From RYN-230 sp963711705 (GTDB taxonomy: Bacteria > Actinomycetota > Actinomycetes > Streptosporangiales > Streptosporangiaceae): a stretch of DNA of 64,000 nt. The notes under the pieces were generated by a model. That model had not been told where the DNA came from. It was given only the letters and a program-made list of their open reading frames with translations, and did no database searches. A program made the position numbers and the translations under genes. Where the stretch lies: assembly GCA_963711705.1 (NCBI GenBank), contig CAVQFM010000001.1:1-64000 (forward strand), given 5' to 3'. Position 1 is the first letter of the stretch; every line of letters starts with the position of its first letter. Below are positions 1 through 8,127 of the stretch, piece after piece.

Positions 1-150
1 GAGCGCCACCTCGGCGGCTTCCTCGGCCACCCGCCGAGCCCGGTGAGCGGCCCGGCCGAACCGGACAGCGCGGCCGTCCTGGATCACCCGGCTGACCGGC
101 CCGATCACGAACAGCGCGGGTGAGCCGGTGCCGGCGCGCAGCAGGCGCAA
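1..150 (-). CDS. Partial unidentified protein (N-terminal part)
   Basis: An open frame runs off the left edge of the window on the minus strand. From a possible TTG start at 150 it reads about 50 residues: a short hydrophobic stretch (ALFVIGPVSRVI) followed by an Arg/Ala/Glu-rich, probably helical segment (RAAHRARRVAEEAAEVAL). I do not recognise the family. The hydrophobic-then-charged layout would fit a small membrane-associated protein. There is no clear ribosome binding site before the TTG, and the frame stays open further upstream, so the start is a guess. A DosR-like motif lies just upstream (171-184). Confidence 0.35.
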   Translation of the reverse strand, partial: MRLLRAGTGSPALFVIGPVSRVIQDGRAVRFGRAAHRARRVAEEAAEVAL

Positions 151-170
151 TGGTACGGATCTCGCAATTT

Positions 171-184
171 GGGACTTTCGGCCC
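171..184. promoter_or_regulatory. DosR/DevR-like operator motif
   Basis: GGGACTTTCGGCCC matches the 14-bp DosR core GGGACTWWAGTCCC at 12 of 14 positions, and it is preceded by TT as in the extended consensus. It lies 20 bp upstream of the possible start of the partial minus-strand gene at the left edge. No DosR/DevR gene is in the window, so the call rests on the motif alone. Confidence 0.35.
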
Positions 185-274
185 TGTTCTAAATCGGACA
201 GAACTGATGAACTCACACCTGAAGGCCACAGGCCGGGCGGATGTCCCCGGCGCTGATGGCTAGTTCGGGGGGCG

Positions 275-316
275 GAGGGCTCCGTGTGCCCTGCTGGGGA
301 GGCGCACGGGGCCCTC
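275..316. terminator. Strong stem-loop downstream of the CBS gene
   Basis: GAGGGC(275-280), T, CCGTGTGCC(282-290), a 10-nt loop, GGCGCACGG(301-309), G, GCCCTC(311-316) form a 15-pair stem with a single 1x1 mismatch and one G-U pair. It lies 83 bp past the stop of the CBS gene, between that gene and the partial gene at the left edge. There is no U-tract on either strand, so it would be an intrinsic terminator of the U-less actinobacterial kind or a processed RNA hairpin. Confidence 0.5.
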
Positions 317-398
317 ATCATTGTCCCGGCTACCGACGCCGCTGTGACCTGCGACGGAGCGTGCGGCCTGGGACCAGGAAGGGTGCCAGGGAGCAGGA

Positions 399-818
399 TC
401 AGGCGTGCGTCGCGGTCGCGGTCTCAGTGCCGTCCGTAGTGCCCGCGTCCGCCCAGACCCGGACGATGTCACGCATCGACAGCAGCCCGGTCACCTCCTG
501 CCCGTCGACTACCACAAGGTGCCGGAAGCCGGCCCGCACCATGGTCTCCGCCGCCTGCTGCAGCGTCCAGTCCGGGGCGGCGAACACCACGTCCACCGTG
601 CGGTGCTCGGCCACCAGTTCGGTGTCCGGGTCCTGGCCGGCACCCAGCGAGTCCAGGATGTCCCGTTCGGTCAGGATGCCCACTCCGGCGTGCTGGTCGT
701 CGATCACCACGGCCGCACCCACCCGGCGGGCTGACATGAGGCGGGCCGCCTCGCGGAGGGTGTGCGCGGGCCCGATGGTGAGCACCAGCCTGGACATGCC
801 GTCTCGTACTTTCACCAT
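399..818 (-). CDS. Two-CBS-domain protein
   Basis: 139 residues made almost entirely of a CBS pair (Bateman module): CBS1 at about 5-62 (IGPAHTLREAARLMSARRVGAAVVIDD ending in GILTERDIL), CBS2 at about 70-128 (DWTLQQAAETMVRAGFRHLVVVDG ending in GLLSMRDIVRV). Stand-alone CBS pairs usually bind adenine nucleotides and act as energy or redox sensors; the ligand cannot be told from sequence. The family includes hypoxic response protein Hrp1 of mycobacteria. The ATG start at 818 has a GGGAAGTGA ribosome site a few bases upstream. It stands alone and ends before the stem-loop at 275-316. Confidence 0.85.
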   Translation of the reverse strand: MVKVRDGMSRLVLTIGPAHTLREAARLMSARRVGAAVVIDDQHAGVGILTERDILDSLGAGQDPDTELVAEHRTVDVVFAAPDWTLQQAAETMVRAGFRHLVVVDGQEVTGLLSMRDIVRVWADAGTTDGTETATATHA

Positions 819-867
819 CGCTCACTTCCCGGGCTGTCTCGTAACGCCGCGGCCGGCGGCTCGATGG

Positions 868-879
868 ACAAGAGCTTGT
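868..879. promoter_or_regulatory. Small inverted repeat upstream of the CBS gene
   Basis: ACAAG-AG-CTTGT lies 50 bp upstream of the CBS protein start codon. It is a candidate operator only; I cannot place a -35/-10 pair with confidence. Confidence 0.25.
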
Positions 880-988
880 GCCCTTGTGACGAGTTATTGA
901 CTTCCAGCATCCGCGCCCGCCGCGATGAGGGCAAGGGCCCGCCACGCATCCACCGGATTACCGTCCGAACGGATGTAGTCGCGTTACG

Positions 989-1780
989 TCATATTTCGGG
1001 GTCAGCCAGGCGGCTGAGCACCTCGTCATGCAGCCGCCCGTTGGTGCTCACCGCGCTGCCCGCGTCCGGGGTGGCCTGGCCGGCCAGATCGGTGAACACC
1101 CCACCGGCCTCCTCGACGATGACCTGCAGCGCGGCCAGGTCCCACAGGTTCACTTCGGGCTCGGCGGCGAAGTCCACCGCGCCCTCGGCGACCAGCATGT
1201 GCGACCAGAAATCGCCGTACGCCCGGGTCCGCCAGGCCGACCGGGCCAGCCGGAGGAAGCCGGGCAGCAGGCCCTTGTCCGCCCACTCGGCCACCTCGGA
1301 GTAGGAGAACGAGGCGTCCTCGATCCGCGAGACGTCGGACACCCGGCACCGGCTGGCCTTGGTCAGGCTGCGGCCGGTCCAGGTACCGGTCCCGGTGGCC
1401 GCCCACCACCGGCGGCCGAGAGCGGGCGCGGACACCACGCCCATGACCACCTTGTCCCCATCCATCAGGCCGATCAGCGTGGCCCAGACCGGGACGCCGC
1501 GCACGTAGTTCTTGGTCCCGTCGATGGGGTCGATCACCCAGCAGCGGGGGCCGGCGCCGTCGCGGCCGAACTCCTCGCCCAGCACCGCATCCCGGGGCCG
1601 GGACCGCCGCAGCACGTTGCGCAGGATTTCCTCGGCCGCCTTGTCCGCGTCGGTGACCGGGGTCAGGTCGGGCTTGGCCTCGACCCGCAGGTCGAGCGCG
1701 CGGAAGCGGCGCGTGGTGATGTCGTCGGCCGCGTCGGCGAGGACGTGGGCGAAACGCAGGTCGTCGTCGTATCCCGCCAT
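989..1780 (-). CDS. hisN: Histidinol-phosphatase, inositol monophosphatase type
   Basis: 263 residues, the usual size for the actinobacterial HisN branch of the IMPase superfamily, which removes phosphate from L-histidinol phosphate in histidine synthesis. The Mg2+ site motifs are all present: GEEFG near residue 69, WVIDPIDGTKNYVRG near 82-96, and the C-terminal NLWDLAALQVIVEEAGG with its metal-binding Asp. WSHMLVAEGAVDFAAEP is the substrate-side segment. Start is ATG at 1780. It lies close downstream of rsgA and aroA on the same strand, an order also seen in other actinomycetes. A general inositol or fructose phosphatase role is possible, but the family fit favours HisN. Confidence 0.88.
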   Translation of the reverse strand: MAGYDDDLRFAHVLADAADDITTRRFRALDLRVEAKPDLTPVTDADKAAEEILRNVLRRSRPRDAVLGEEFGRDGAGPRCWVIDPIDGTKNYVRGVPVWATLIGLMDGDKVVMGVVSAPALGRRWWAATGTGTWTGRSLTKASRCRVSDVSRIEDASFSYSEVAEWADKGLLPGFLRLARSAWRTRAYGDFWSHMLVAEGAVDFAAEPEVNLWDLAALQVIVEEAGGVFTDLAGQATPDAGSAVSTNGRLHDEVLSRLADPEI

Positions 1781-1857
1781 GTCGCGAACCGTATCGGATC
1801 ACAGCCGCCGCCGGCCATGTGCGCAGGTAGCTGAGGTGGCGTCTGAAGAACAAGGAC

Positions 1858-2868
1858 CTAGTCGGAGTCGTCGCCCTCGCGGCTGCGCAGCAGGCGGCGC
1901 AGCGAATCCAGCCGCGTCACCAGCCGCGCGTCCCCGCCCTGATCACGGACCCAGTCGTCGAGCGCGCAGTCCGGCTCCAGGTGGGTGCAGCCGCGCGGGC
2001 AGGCAGCGGTGCCCGGGGCCAGGTCAGGAAAGGCGCGGACCACCCGCTCGGGCGCCACGTGGGCCAGGCCGAACCCGCGCAGCCCGGGGGTGTCGATGAG
2101 CCAGCCGCCGCCCGGCAGCGCCAGCGCGACGGCCGAGGAAGACGTGTGGCGGCCCCGCCCGGTGACCGGGCTGACCTCGCCGACGGCCCGGTCCGCCCCC
2201 GGAATCAGCGCGTTCACCAGCGTCGACTTGCCCACCCCGGAATGCCCGACCAGGACGCTGACCCGGTCGGCCAGCGCCTCGCGCAGCGGGCTGAGCCGCT
2301 CACCGGTCAGCGGCTGGCCGAGCACCACGTGCGGAATGCCCAGCGGCCCGTACACGTCCAGGATCGGCGCCGCCGGGCCGAGGTCGGCCTTGGTCAGGCA
2401 GAGCAGCGGGCTCAGCCCGGCGTCGTACGCGGCGACCAGGAACCGGTCGATCAGCCGCGGCCGGGGCGGCGGGTCAGCCAGCGCGGTGACGATGACCAGC
2501 TGGTCCGCGTTGGCCACGATGACCCGCTCGACCGGGTCGGTGTCGTCAGCCGAGCGGCGCAGCACGGAGGTCCGCGGGGCTATCCGGACCACCCGGGCCA
2601 GGGTGCCCGGCGCACCGGACACGTCGCCGGCCAGCGCCACCCGGTCGCCGACCGCCACGCTGCGCCGGCCCAGCTCGCGGGCGCGCATGGCGGTCACCGG
2701 GCGGCCATCCAGCAGCGTGCCGTACCGGCCCCGGTCCACCGCGGCCACGAACGCCTCGGCCGCGTCCTCGTGCGCGGGCCGGCGCCGGGTCCGCGGCCGC
2801 GAGCTGCGTGCGGGCCGGACCCGCACGTCGTCCTCGTCCAGGTTGCTGTAGTCCGGCCGCCGGTTCAG
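1858..2868 (-). CDS. rsgA: Ribosome small-subunit-dependent GTPase A
   Basis: Late-stage 30S assembly GTPase. The circularly permuted G motifs are visible: TKAD (G4) before GHSGVGKST (G1, P-loop) and DTPGLRGF (G3). An N-terminal OB-fold region comes first, and a C-terminal zinc motif (CPRGCTHLEPDC) follows. The natural N terminus of relatives is a few residues before DEDDVRVRP. The only start that fits is CTG at 2868, which overlaps the aroA stop as CTGA and has GGAG eight bases upstream. The nearest normal codon is GTG at 2895, inside aroA and without a ribosome site. About 336 residues from the CTG. Translational coupling to aroA is inferred from the overlap. Confidence 0.88.
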   Translation of the reverse strand: MNRRPDYSNLDEDDVRVRPARSSRPRTRRRPAHEDAAEAFVAAVDRGRYGTLLDGRPVTAMRARELGRRSVAVGDRVALAGDVSGAPGTLARVVRIAPRTSVLRRSADDTDPVERVIVANADQLVIVTALADPPPRPRLIDRFLVAAYDAGLSPLLCLTKADLGPAAPILDVYGPLGIPHVVLGQPLTGERLSPLREALADRVSVLVGHSGVGKSTLVNALIPGADRAVGEVSPVTGRGRHTSSSAVALALPGGGWLIDTPGLRGFGLAHVAPERVVRAFPDLAPGTAACPRGCTHLEPDCALDDWVRDQGGDARLVTRLDSLRRLLRSREGDDSD

Positions 2869-4220
2869 GGAGTGCGCTCCAGCATCGCCGCCCACACCTG
2901 GGTGAAGTCCGGGAACGTCTTGCCGACCGTGGCCGCGTCCTGCACCAGCAGGCCGGGCACGGCCAGGCCGAGCACGGCCGCGGCCATCACCAGCCGGTGG
3001 TCGTCGTACGTGCTGAATGGGCGGCTGGCCCGCAGCGGCCGCGGCTCGATCCGCAGCCCGTCGGGCAGTTCGGTGACCGAGCCACCCAGCGCGTTGATCT
3101 CGGTGGCCAGCGCGCCGAGCCGGTCGGTCTCCTGCAGCCGCTGGTGGCCGATCCCGGTGAGTACCGACGGCCCGTCGGCCAGCGCCGCCAGCGCCCCCAC
3201 GACCAGGGAGATCTCGCTGCAGTCGGTGAGGTCGGCGGTGACCGCCCGCACCTGGCCCGAGCCGGTGACGGTCATCCCGTCCGGGCCAGCCGTGCACCGG
3301 CCACCCAGCCGGGTGAAGACGTCCAGGATCTGCCCGGCTGGCTGCGAGGTCACCGCGGGCCAGTCCAGGATCGTGACGCTGCCCCCGGTCAGCAGCGCCG
3401 CGGCGAGGAACGGCGCCGAATTGACCAGATCAGGCTGAACGATTATCGCCGGGCTGCTGATCACCCCAGGATGGATGTACCAGGTGTCCGGCAGGTCGCC
3501 CGCCCCGCCCGGGTGCCCGGCTGATTCAGCCGTGGCCGTCTCCACCACCGCCCCGGCCTCGCGCAGCATCTGCACGGTCATCGCGATGTGCGGGGCGGAC
3601 GGCGCGCGCGGCCCGCGGTGCCGCACTTCGAGGCCTTTCTCGTACCGCGGGGCGGCCAGCAGCAGCCCGGACACCAGCTGGGAGGAGGCGGAGGCGTCCA
3701 CGGTGACCGCGCCGCCCGGCAGCGACCCGGTGCCGTGCACGGTGAACGGGATGGCGCCGCGGCCGCCGTCGTCGATGTCGGCGCCGATTTCCCGCAGCGC
3801 GGTGATGATCGCGGCCACCGGCCGCTGCGACGCGCGCGGGTCGCCGTGGAACTTGACCGCGGCCGGGACCAGCGTGGCCACCGGGGGCACGAAACGCATC
3901 ACGGTGCCCGCGTTGCCGACATCGACCCGGGTCGCGGTGCTGGCCCACCCGGGCGAGACCCGCCACGCCGAGCCCGGTGCCGGGCCCATCTGCACGGTCG
4001 CGCCGAGGGCGCGCAGCGCCCCGGCCATCAGCAGCGAATCCCGGGCCCGCAGCGGGTTCCGGATCTCGGTGGGCCCGGCGGCCAGCGCGGCCAGCACCAG
4101 GGCCCGGTTGGTCATCGACTTGGAGCCGGGCAGCCGCAGCCGGGCCCGCACCGCGCCCGCGGCGCGGGGCGCCGCCCAGGGCGGTGCCGCGTGGCCAGAG
4201 TCCTGCTGCCCGGTCTGCAT
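2865..4220 (-). CDS. aroA: 3-phosphoshikimate 1-carboxyvinyltransferase (EPSP synthase)
   Basis: Transfers the enolpyruvyl group of PEP to shikimate-3-phosphate, the sixth step of the shikimate pathway. 451 residues from ATG 4220. Recognisable motifs: PGSKSMTNRAL near the N terminus (active-site Lys/Ser), GNAGTVMRF (about residue 105), and the C-terminal STYDDHRLVMAAAVLG with the catalytic acidic residues. The N-terminal 25 residues are a variable extension. Overlaps rsgA by 4 bp. The next gene upstream is divergent, so the roughly 300-bp gap should carry the promoter for the aroA-rsgA pair. Confidence 0.95.
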   Translation of the reverse strand: MQTGQQDSGHAAPPWAAPRAAGAVRARLRLPGSKSMTNRALVLAALAAGPTEIRNPLRARDSLLMAGALRALGATVQMGPAPGSAWRVSPGWASTATRVDVGNAGTVMRFVPPVATLVPAAVKFHGDPRASQRPVAAIITALREIGADIDDGGRGAIPFTVHGTGSLPGGAVTVDASASSQLVSGLLLAAPRYEKGLEVRHRGPRAPSAPHIAMTVQMLREAGAVVETATAESAGHPGGAGDLPDTWYIHPGVISSPAIIVQPDLVNSAPFLAAALLTGGSVTILDWPAVTSQPAGQILDVFTRLGGRCTAGPDGMTVTGSGQVRAVTADLTDCSEISLVVGALAALADGPSVLTGIGHQRLQETDRLGALATEINALGGSVTELPDGLRIEPRPLRASRPFSTYDDHRLVMAAAVLGLAVPGLLVQDAATVGKTFPDFTQVWAAMLERTP

Positions 4221-4520
4221 AGCTGCGAGCGTAGTGCGTACCGGGGCCCGTCCGCCCGCGTCTGAAACGAGGGAAATCATCGAACCGGCCGCCGCCACCC
4301 GGTGGGCTGGGTGGACGGGACGGTGCTGGTCAGCGGCGGGCGGGCGGCGGCCAGTCGCAGCCGGCGGCCGGCTGGACAGGGACTGGACACCGGCTCGACC
4401 AGTGGGGCAGGTTTGGTAAACCAGGATTGTGGCTATGAAAGGCCACATTCTGTGCTGCGCTGCGACCCCAGCAGTGCCAGGTACCCGATCGGACCAGCTA
4501 CCCCGGGCAGGATTGACGAC
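4221..4520. other. Divergent intergenic region aroA / SRAP
   Basis: 300 bp without a gene. It separates the divergent aroA and SRAP genes and so should hold both promoters. TGTGGC(4428-4433) and GCCACA(4442-4447) form a small inverted repeat inside a short AT-richer patch (about 4411-4450) that is the likeliest promoter or operator zone for the SRAP gene. No convincing -35/-10 pair and no LexA box seen. Confidence 0.4.
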
Positions 4521-5381
4521 ATGTGCGGCCGTTTCGCGTCGGCGCGAAAGCGCCAGGAACTCCTCGCGGAGTTCGACGTGCAGCGCGACCGCGTGACCGA
4601 CCCGCTGCAGCCGGACTACAACGTGGCGCCGACCAAGCCGGTGTACGCGGTGCTGACCCGGTCGCCGAAGAGCCCGGAGGAGCCTGGCGACGCGGAGAAC
4701 GCGGACGATGGCAGCCCGCGGGCCGAGCGCCAGCTCCGGGTGGTCCGCTGGGGGCTGGTCCCGTTCTGGGCCAAAGACGCCTCGATCGGCAGCCGGATGA
4801 TCAACGCCCGGGCCGAGACGGTCGCGGAGAAGCCGGCCTTCCGCCGCGCCTTCGCCAAGCAGCGCTGCCTGCTGCCCGCGGACGGCTTCTACGAGTGGGT
4901 GACCAACGACCCGAAGACCGGGGATCCGGACGCCCCGCGCAAGCAGCCGTACTACATCTACCGCGAGGACGGCGGCGTGCTGGCCTTCGCCGGTCTCTAC
5001 GAGCGCTGGCACGACAAGAGCCGGCCCGACGACGACCCAGCGGCCACGCTGTGGACGGCCACCATCATCACCACCCGGGCCGAGGACGAAGTCGGCCGGA
5101 TCCACGACCGGATGCCGATGGTGATCGACCCCAGCCGGTGGGCGGACTGGCTCGATCCCGAGGCGACCAGCCCGGAGGCCGTGCACGAACTGCTCGCCCC
5201 GGCCGCCGTCACGCACCTGACGTCACACGCTGTTTCGACGGACGTTAATTCGGTACGGCACAACGGGCCGGGGCTGATCGAGCCCCTGGCCGCTGCGGCC
5301 GGCCCCGCGGGAGCGGCATCGCGGGGAGGGGCCAGGGAGCACGGCGGTGCCTCCCACCGGGCCCCCGGCACGTTGTTCTGA
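4521..5381 (+). CDS. SOS response-associated peptidase (SRAP/HMCES family)
   Basis: 286 residues from ATG 4521. The family cross-links abasic sites in single-stranded DNA through its N-terminal Cys2 and self-releases. Here MCGRF puts Cys at position 2 after Met removal. Other family blocks: NVAPTKPVYAV (about 34-44), RWGLVPFWAKD, MINARAET, RCLLPADGFYEW with the active-site Glu, and RIHDRMPMVI with the conserved His. A charged insert of about 25 residues (SPEEPGDAENADD) is unusual but lies in a variable loop. Position next to aroA, divergent, matches the arrangement in Mycobacterium. Confidence 0.92.
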   Translation: MCGRFASARKRQELLAEFDVQRDRVTDPLQPDYNVAPTKPVYAVLTRSPKSPEEPGDAENADDGSPRAERQLRVVRWGLVPFWAKDASIGSRMINARAETVAEKPAFRRAFAKQRCLLPADGFYEWVTNDPKTGDPDAPRKQPYYIYREDGGVLAFAGLYERWHDKSRPDDDPAATLWTATIITTRAEDEVGRIHDRMPMVIDPSRWADWLDPEATSPEAVHELLAPAAVTHLTSHAVSTDVNSVRHNGPGLIEPLAAAAGPAGAASRGGAREHGGASHRAPGTLF

Positions 5382-5460
5382 GGCCCCAGAGCGCGGCCGG
5401 CCCTACTCTTGGACCATTTTCGCTGCGCTACCGGTGCCCCGAGGTATGGCAGGAGGACCC

Positions 5461-5808
5461 GTGGAGACCAGCACTGTACGCAAGCGCCTGGAAGAGGCTT
5501 GCCACGAACTGGACAAGTCGATCGAGGTGCTGCGGGGGGAGAAGCCGGCCGTGAGCGGCCGCGATTTCCCGCAGGACCCGGCCGACGCCGGGACCAACCT
5601 CTCCGAGGACGACCGGACCGAAGCGGTGCTCCACTCGGCCGTGTCACAGCGCACCGAGATCCTGGCCGCGCTGACGCGTATCCAGGAAGGCAGCTACGGC
5701 AACTGCGCGGACTGCGGCCGGCCGATTCCCGAGGGCCGGCTGGAGGCCCGCCCGGAGGCGGCCCGCTGCGTGGCCTGCCAGTCCAAGCGTGACCGGCTGC
5801 GCCGCTGA
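5461..5808 (+). CDS. DksA/TraR-family C4 zinc-finger protein
   Basis: 115 residues. An N-terminal helical region (about 1-70) with acidic patches is followed by a zinc finger CADCGRPIPEGRLEARPEA...CVACQ at about 82-107. DksA/TraR proteins insert a coiled coil into the secondary channel of RNA polymerase; this short actinobacterial form has not, to my knowledge, been shown to work exactly like DksA. GTG at 5461 is chosen because AGGAGG sits five bases before it; an upstream in-frame ATG at 5446 lacks such a site. It follows the SRAP gene by 79 bp on the same strand. Confidence 0.85.
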   Translation: METSTVRKRLEEACHELDKSIEVLRGEKPAVSGRDFPQDPADAGTNLSEDDRTEAVLHSAVSQRTEILAALTRIQEGSYGNCADCGRPIPEGRLEARPEAARCVACQSKRDRLRR

Positions 5809-5835
5809 GCCGCCAGCCGGGCGGCGCGCGGCCGC

Positions 5836-6663
5836 CTAGTCCATGGGCTTGCGGGCCGAGACGAGCAGGAAGATGCCGAACGACTCGCTGCCGCCTGCGC
5901 CGCCTGATCCCTCGGTCCCGGCCGCCAGCTCCGCCCGGACCAGGCGCATGATCGCGCTGGGCTCCCGGCGCAGCACGTGATCCACCATGGACGGGGACAG
6001 CACCGTGCGCGGCCGGATCCAGCTGACCTCCAGGCCCGCCTCGGTGAGCAGGTCACGGAGCTGCTCCGGGCCGAAGCACCGGGTGATCCGGCCGTCTGGC
6101 CAGGGCACCAGCACGACCTCGGCCTGCGGCAGGTCGGTGAGCTGCGCCCAGCGGTGCTGCTCGGCCAGGATGGACATGCCGAGCACCAGCGAGTCCACAC
6201 AGGCGAGCAGCTGGCCACCGGGCCGGAGCACCCGGGCGATCTCCGCGGCCACGTCCTCGGCCATCAGATGGCGGGACAGCGCACCGTCCTCGGCGATGAC
6301 GCCGTCCACCGAGCCGTCGGCCAGGAAGGCCAGGCTGGCCGGGTCGGCCACCACCGGGACGAGCTGGCCGGGCGCGCGGTGCGGCCGGGTGGCGGGGCGC
6401 CGCCGGTGCAGCGCAGGCCGGTCCGGCAACGGCTCCACCAGCGTGGCCAGCTGAGGCATCACCCGGACCACGGCGTATCCCGACGCGGCGGCCTGCGCCG
6501 CCCAGCCGCCCTGCGGGCCGGAGATATCCAGCAGGACCTGGCCGCGGGGTGGCAGCCAGGCTTGCAGCTGGGCGGCGCCGACGGCGCGCTGGAAGCGCCA
6601 GTAGGCCGTGAGGGTGCCTGAACCGAAAACAGCGAGGGGGCTTGTCGTACTTGCCGCCACCAT
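5836..6663 (-). CDS. SAM-dependent methyltransferase-like protein
   Basis: 275 residues from ATG 6663, which has GGAG upstream. A Rossmann core fits: VLLDISGPQGG (motif I position), VDGVIAEDGALSRHL (motif IV region) and IARVLRPGGQLLACVDS (typical post-motif III of class I methyltransferases). The glycine loop of motif I is degenerate (S-G-P-Q-G-G), so SAM binding should be tested rather than assumed. The C-terminal third carries LRDLLTEAGLEVSWIRPRTVLS, also common in class I enzymes. Substrate unknown. It converges on the DksA-like gene and diverges from sigR. Confidence 0.65.
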   Translation of the reverse strand: MVAASTTSPLAVFGSGTLTAYWRFQRAVGAAQLQAWLPPRGQVLLDISGPQGGWAAQAAASGYAVVRVMPQLATLVEPLPDRPALHRRRPATRPHRAPGQLVPVVADPASLAFLADGSVDGVIAEDGALSRHLMAEDVAAEIARVLRPGGQLLACVDSLVLGMSILAEQHRWAQLTDLPQAEVVLVPWPDGRITRCFGPEQLRDLLTEAGLEVSWIRPRTVLSPSMVDHVLRREPSAIMRLVRAELAAGTEGSGGAGGSESFGIFLLVSARKPMD

Positions 6664-7029
6664 GACTCCATCCACGCCAGACTGCGCTGTTGCGGCCGGC
6701 GGCCTGTCGCAGTGACAGGATCGAAGCGCCGCCGCGAGGACAAAGACGCCCACGCAGTCCTTCTTGTGGTCAATGTTCCCCGGCCAGGTGCCCGGCTCAC
6801 CTCACCTGACGGTCATGAGCGCCATCCGCCGGCCCGCCGGGCCGGGTGATCAGCCCGCCGGCGGAATGAAGCCGCTGGCTGGCATGTTGCACCCGGCGTG
6901 GTTGCCACCGACTACGCACCGCGAACCAGCCCTCTGCTGATGCCCGGCTTCGTGCCGGGGGCGGGCGGGGATGTATCCTCCGGCCAGTACGGTCGCTACC
7001 GTGGGCCGGTACGGGAGATCTCCGAGGGG

Positions 7030-7668
7030 GTGGGTCCGGTCACCGAGACACTCGAGCAGCGCAGCGAGCGCTTCGAGCAGGACGTGCTGCCCTTCCTGGA
7101 CCAGCTCTACTCGGCCGCGCTGCGGATGACCCGGAACCCGGCGGATGCCGAGGACCTGGTGCAGGAGACGTTCGCCAAGGCGTACGCGTCGTTCCACCAG
7201 TTCCAGCCGGGCACGAACCTCAAGGCGTGGCTGTTCCGGATCCTGACCAACACGTTTATCAACAGTTACCGCAAGAAGCAGCGGGAACCGCAGCGGTCGG
7301 GCGCCGAGGAGGTCGAGGACTGGCAGCTGGCCAGGGCGGCCTCGCACACCTCCTCCGGGCTGAAGTCGGCGGAGGCGGAAGCGCTGGAGCGGCTGCCCGA
7401 CTCCGATATCAAGAGCGCGTTGCAGGCCCTCCCGGAGGACTTCCGCATCGCGGTCTACCTCGCCGATGTCGAGGGCTTCGCGTACAAGGAGATCGCCGAC
7501 ATCATGGGGACGCCGATCGGCACGGTCATGTCCCGCCTGCACCGCGGGCGGCGGCAGCTGCGCGACATGCTGCAAGATTACGCGGCCGACCGGGGCGTCA
7601 CCCGGGCGGGCGCGGCTGCCTCGGCGGCACCGGAGGCCGATGGTGAGCAGGGGATGGACACGCCATGA
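7030..7668 (+). CDS. sigR: RNA polymerase ECF sigma factor SigR (SigH family)
   Basis: 212 residues from GTG 7030. Directs the thiol-oxidative stress regulon in actinomycetes. Region 2 includes MTRNPADAEDLVQETFAKAY and LKAWLFRILTNTFINSYRKKQREPQR (-10 recognition); region 4 includes LPEDFRIAVYLADVEGFAYKEIADIMGTPIGTVMSRLHRGRRQLR (-35 helix-turn-helix). The start is uncertain: the frame is open back to a GTG at 6898 and homologues have long and short forms; 7030 is preferred because the residues after it (GPVTET) resemble the start of known SigR. Its stop overlaps rsrA by 4 bp, which fits translational coupling to the antagonist. No SigR-type autoregulated promoter (GGGAAT/GTT) was found by eye. 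Confidence 0.92.
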   Translation: MGPVTETLEQRSERFEQDVLPFLDQLYSAALRMTRNPADAEDLVQETFAKAYASFHQFQPGTNLKAWLFRILTNTFINSYRKKQREPQRSGAEEVEDWQLARAASHTSSGLKSAEAEALERLPDSDIKSALQALPEDFRIAVYLADVEGFAYKEIADIMGTPIGTVMSRLHRGRRQLRDMLQDYAADRGVTRAGAAASAAPEADGEQGMDTP

Positions 7669-7949
7669 GCTGCGGCAAGCCACACGAGACCCCGTGTAGT
7701 GAGGTACTGGACCGGGTCTACTCCTACCTCGACGGTGAGCTGGACGGCTCCGGGCGGGCGGACATCCGTCAGCACCTGGAGGAATGCGGCCCGTGCCTGC
7801 GGGAGTACGGCCTGGAAGAGGCGGTCAAGCGGCTGGTGCACAAGCACTGCGGGCACGATGTGGTCCCCGGGGACCTGCGGATCAAAGTGCTGGCCCGGAT
7901 CCAGGAAGTCCGGGCGACGATCGAGATCACCGGCACGCCCGCCGAATGA
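7665..7949 (+). CDS. rsrA: Redox-sensing zinc anti-sigma factor RsrA
   Basis: 94 residues. Holds SigR in reducing conditions and lets go when its cysteines form a disulfide. The ZAS signature H-x3-C-x2-C is present as HLEECGPC (about residues 37-44), with additional Cys near the N terminus (SCGK, TPC) and in KHCGHD. ATGA overlap with sigR gives tight stoichiometry. In actinomycetes the released SigR feeds back on mycothiol and thioredoxin genes; none of those lie in this window. Confidence 0.93.
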   Translation: MSCGKPHETPCSEVLDRVYSYLDGELDGSGRADIRQHLEECGPCLREYGLEEAVKRLVHKHCGHDVVPGDLRIKVLARIQEVRATIEITGTPAE

Positions 7950-8127
7950 GCGCCTGACCCGGCTGAGCCACGGCTGGTCACCCGCCTGCTTGTCACTCTC
8001 TATGACGCATCGCGCTGGCCTTCGGCGCGCTGATCGCGTTCGGCGGGCTGCTCCGGCTGGCCCGGCCCGGGGACCGGCAGGCCAAGGTCGCCGGCCGGGC
8101 CGGCCCAGCCGGCTGTAAGCTGCCCCG
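7950..8127. other. Gap rsrA / biotin carboxylase with orphan hydrophobic frame
   Basis: 178 bp with no accepted gene. A frame opening just after a TGA (8004-8006) reads IALAFGALIAFGGLLRLARPG, which looks like a membrane helix plus a basic tail, and stays open to a stop near 8143. It has no ATG, GTG or TTG start. It could be the remnant of a small membrane protein; it could also be chance. Confidence 0.25.

Noticed and set aside
241..900. A 219-codon plus-strand frame
   Set aside because: Overlaps the CBS gene on the opposite strand and has Arg/Ser/Thr-rich shadow composition.
2868..3297. N-terminal extension of the rsgA frame into aroA
   Set aside because: The added residues are the out-of-frame reading of aroA and unlike any RsgA N terminus.
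4400..4520. LexA (SOS) box for the SRAP gene
   Set aside because: No GAAC-N4-GTTC type motif found in the gap.
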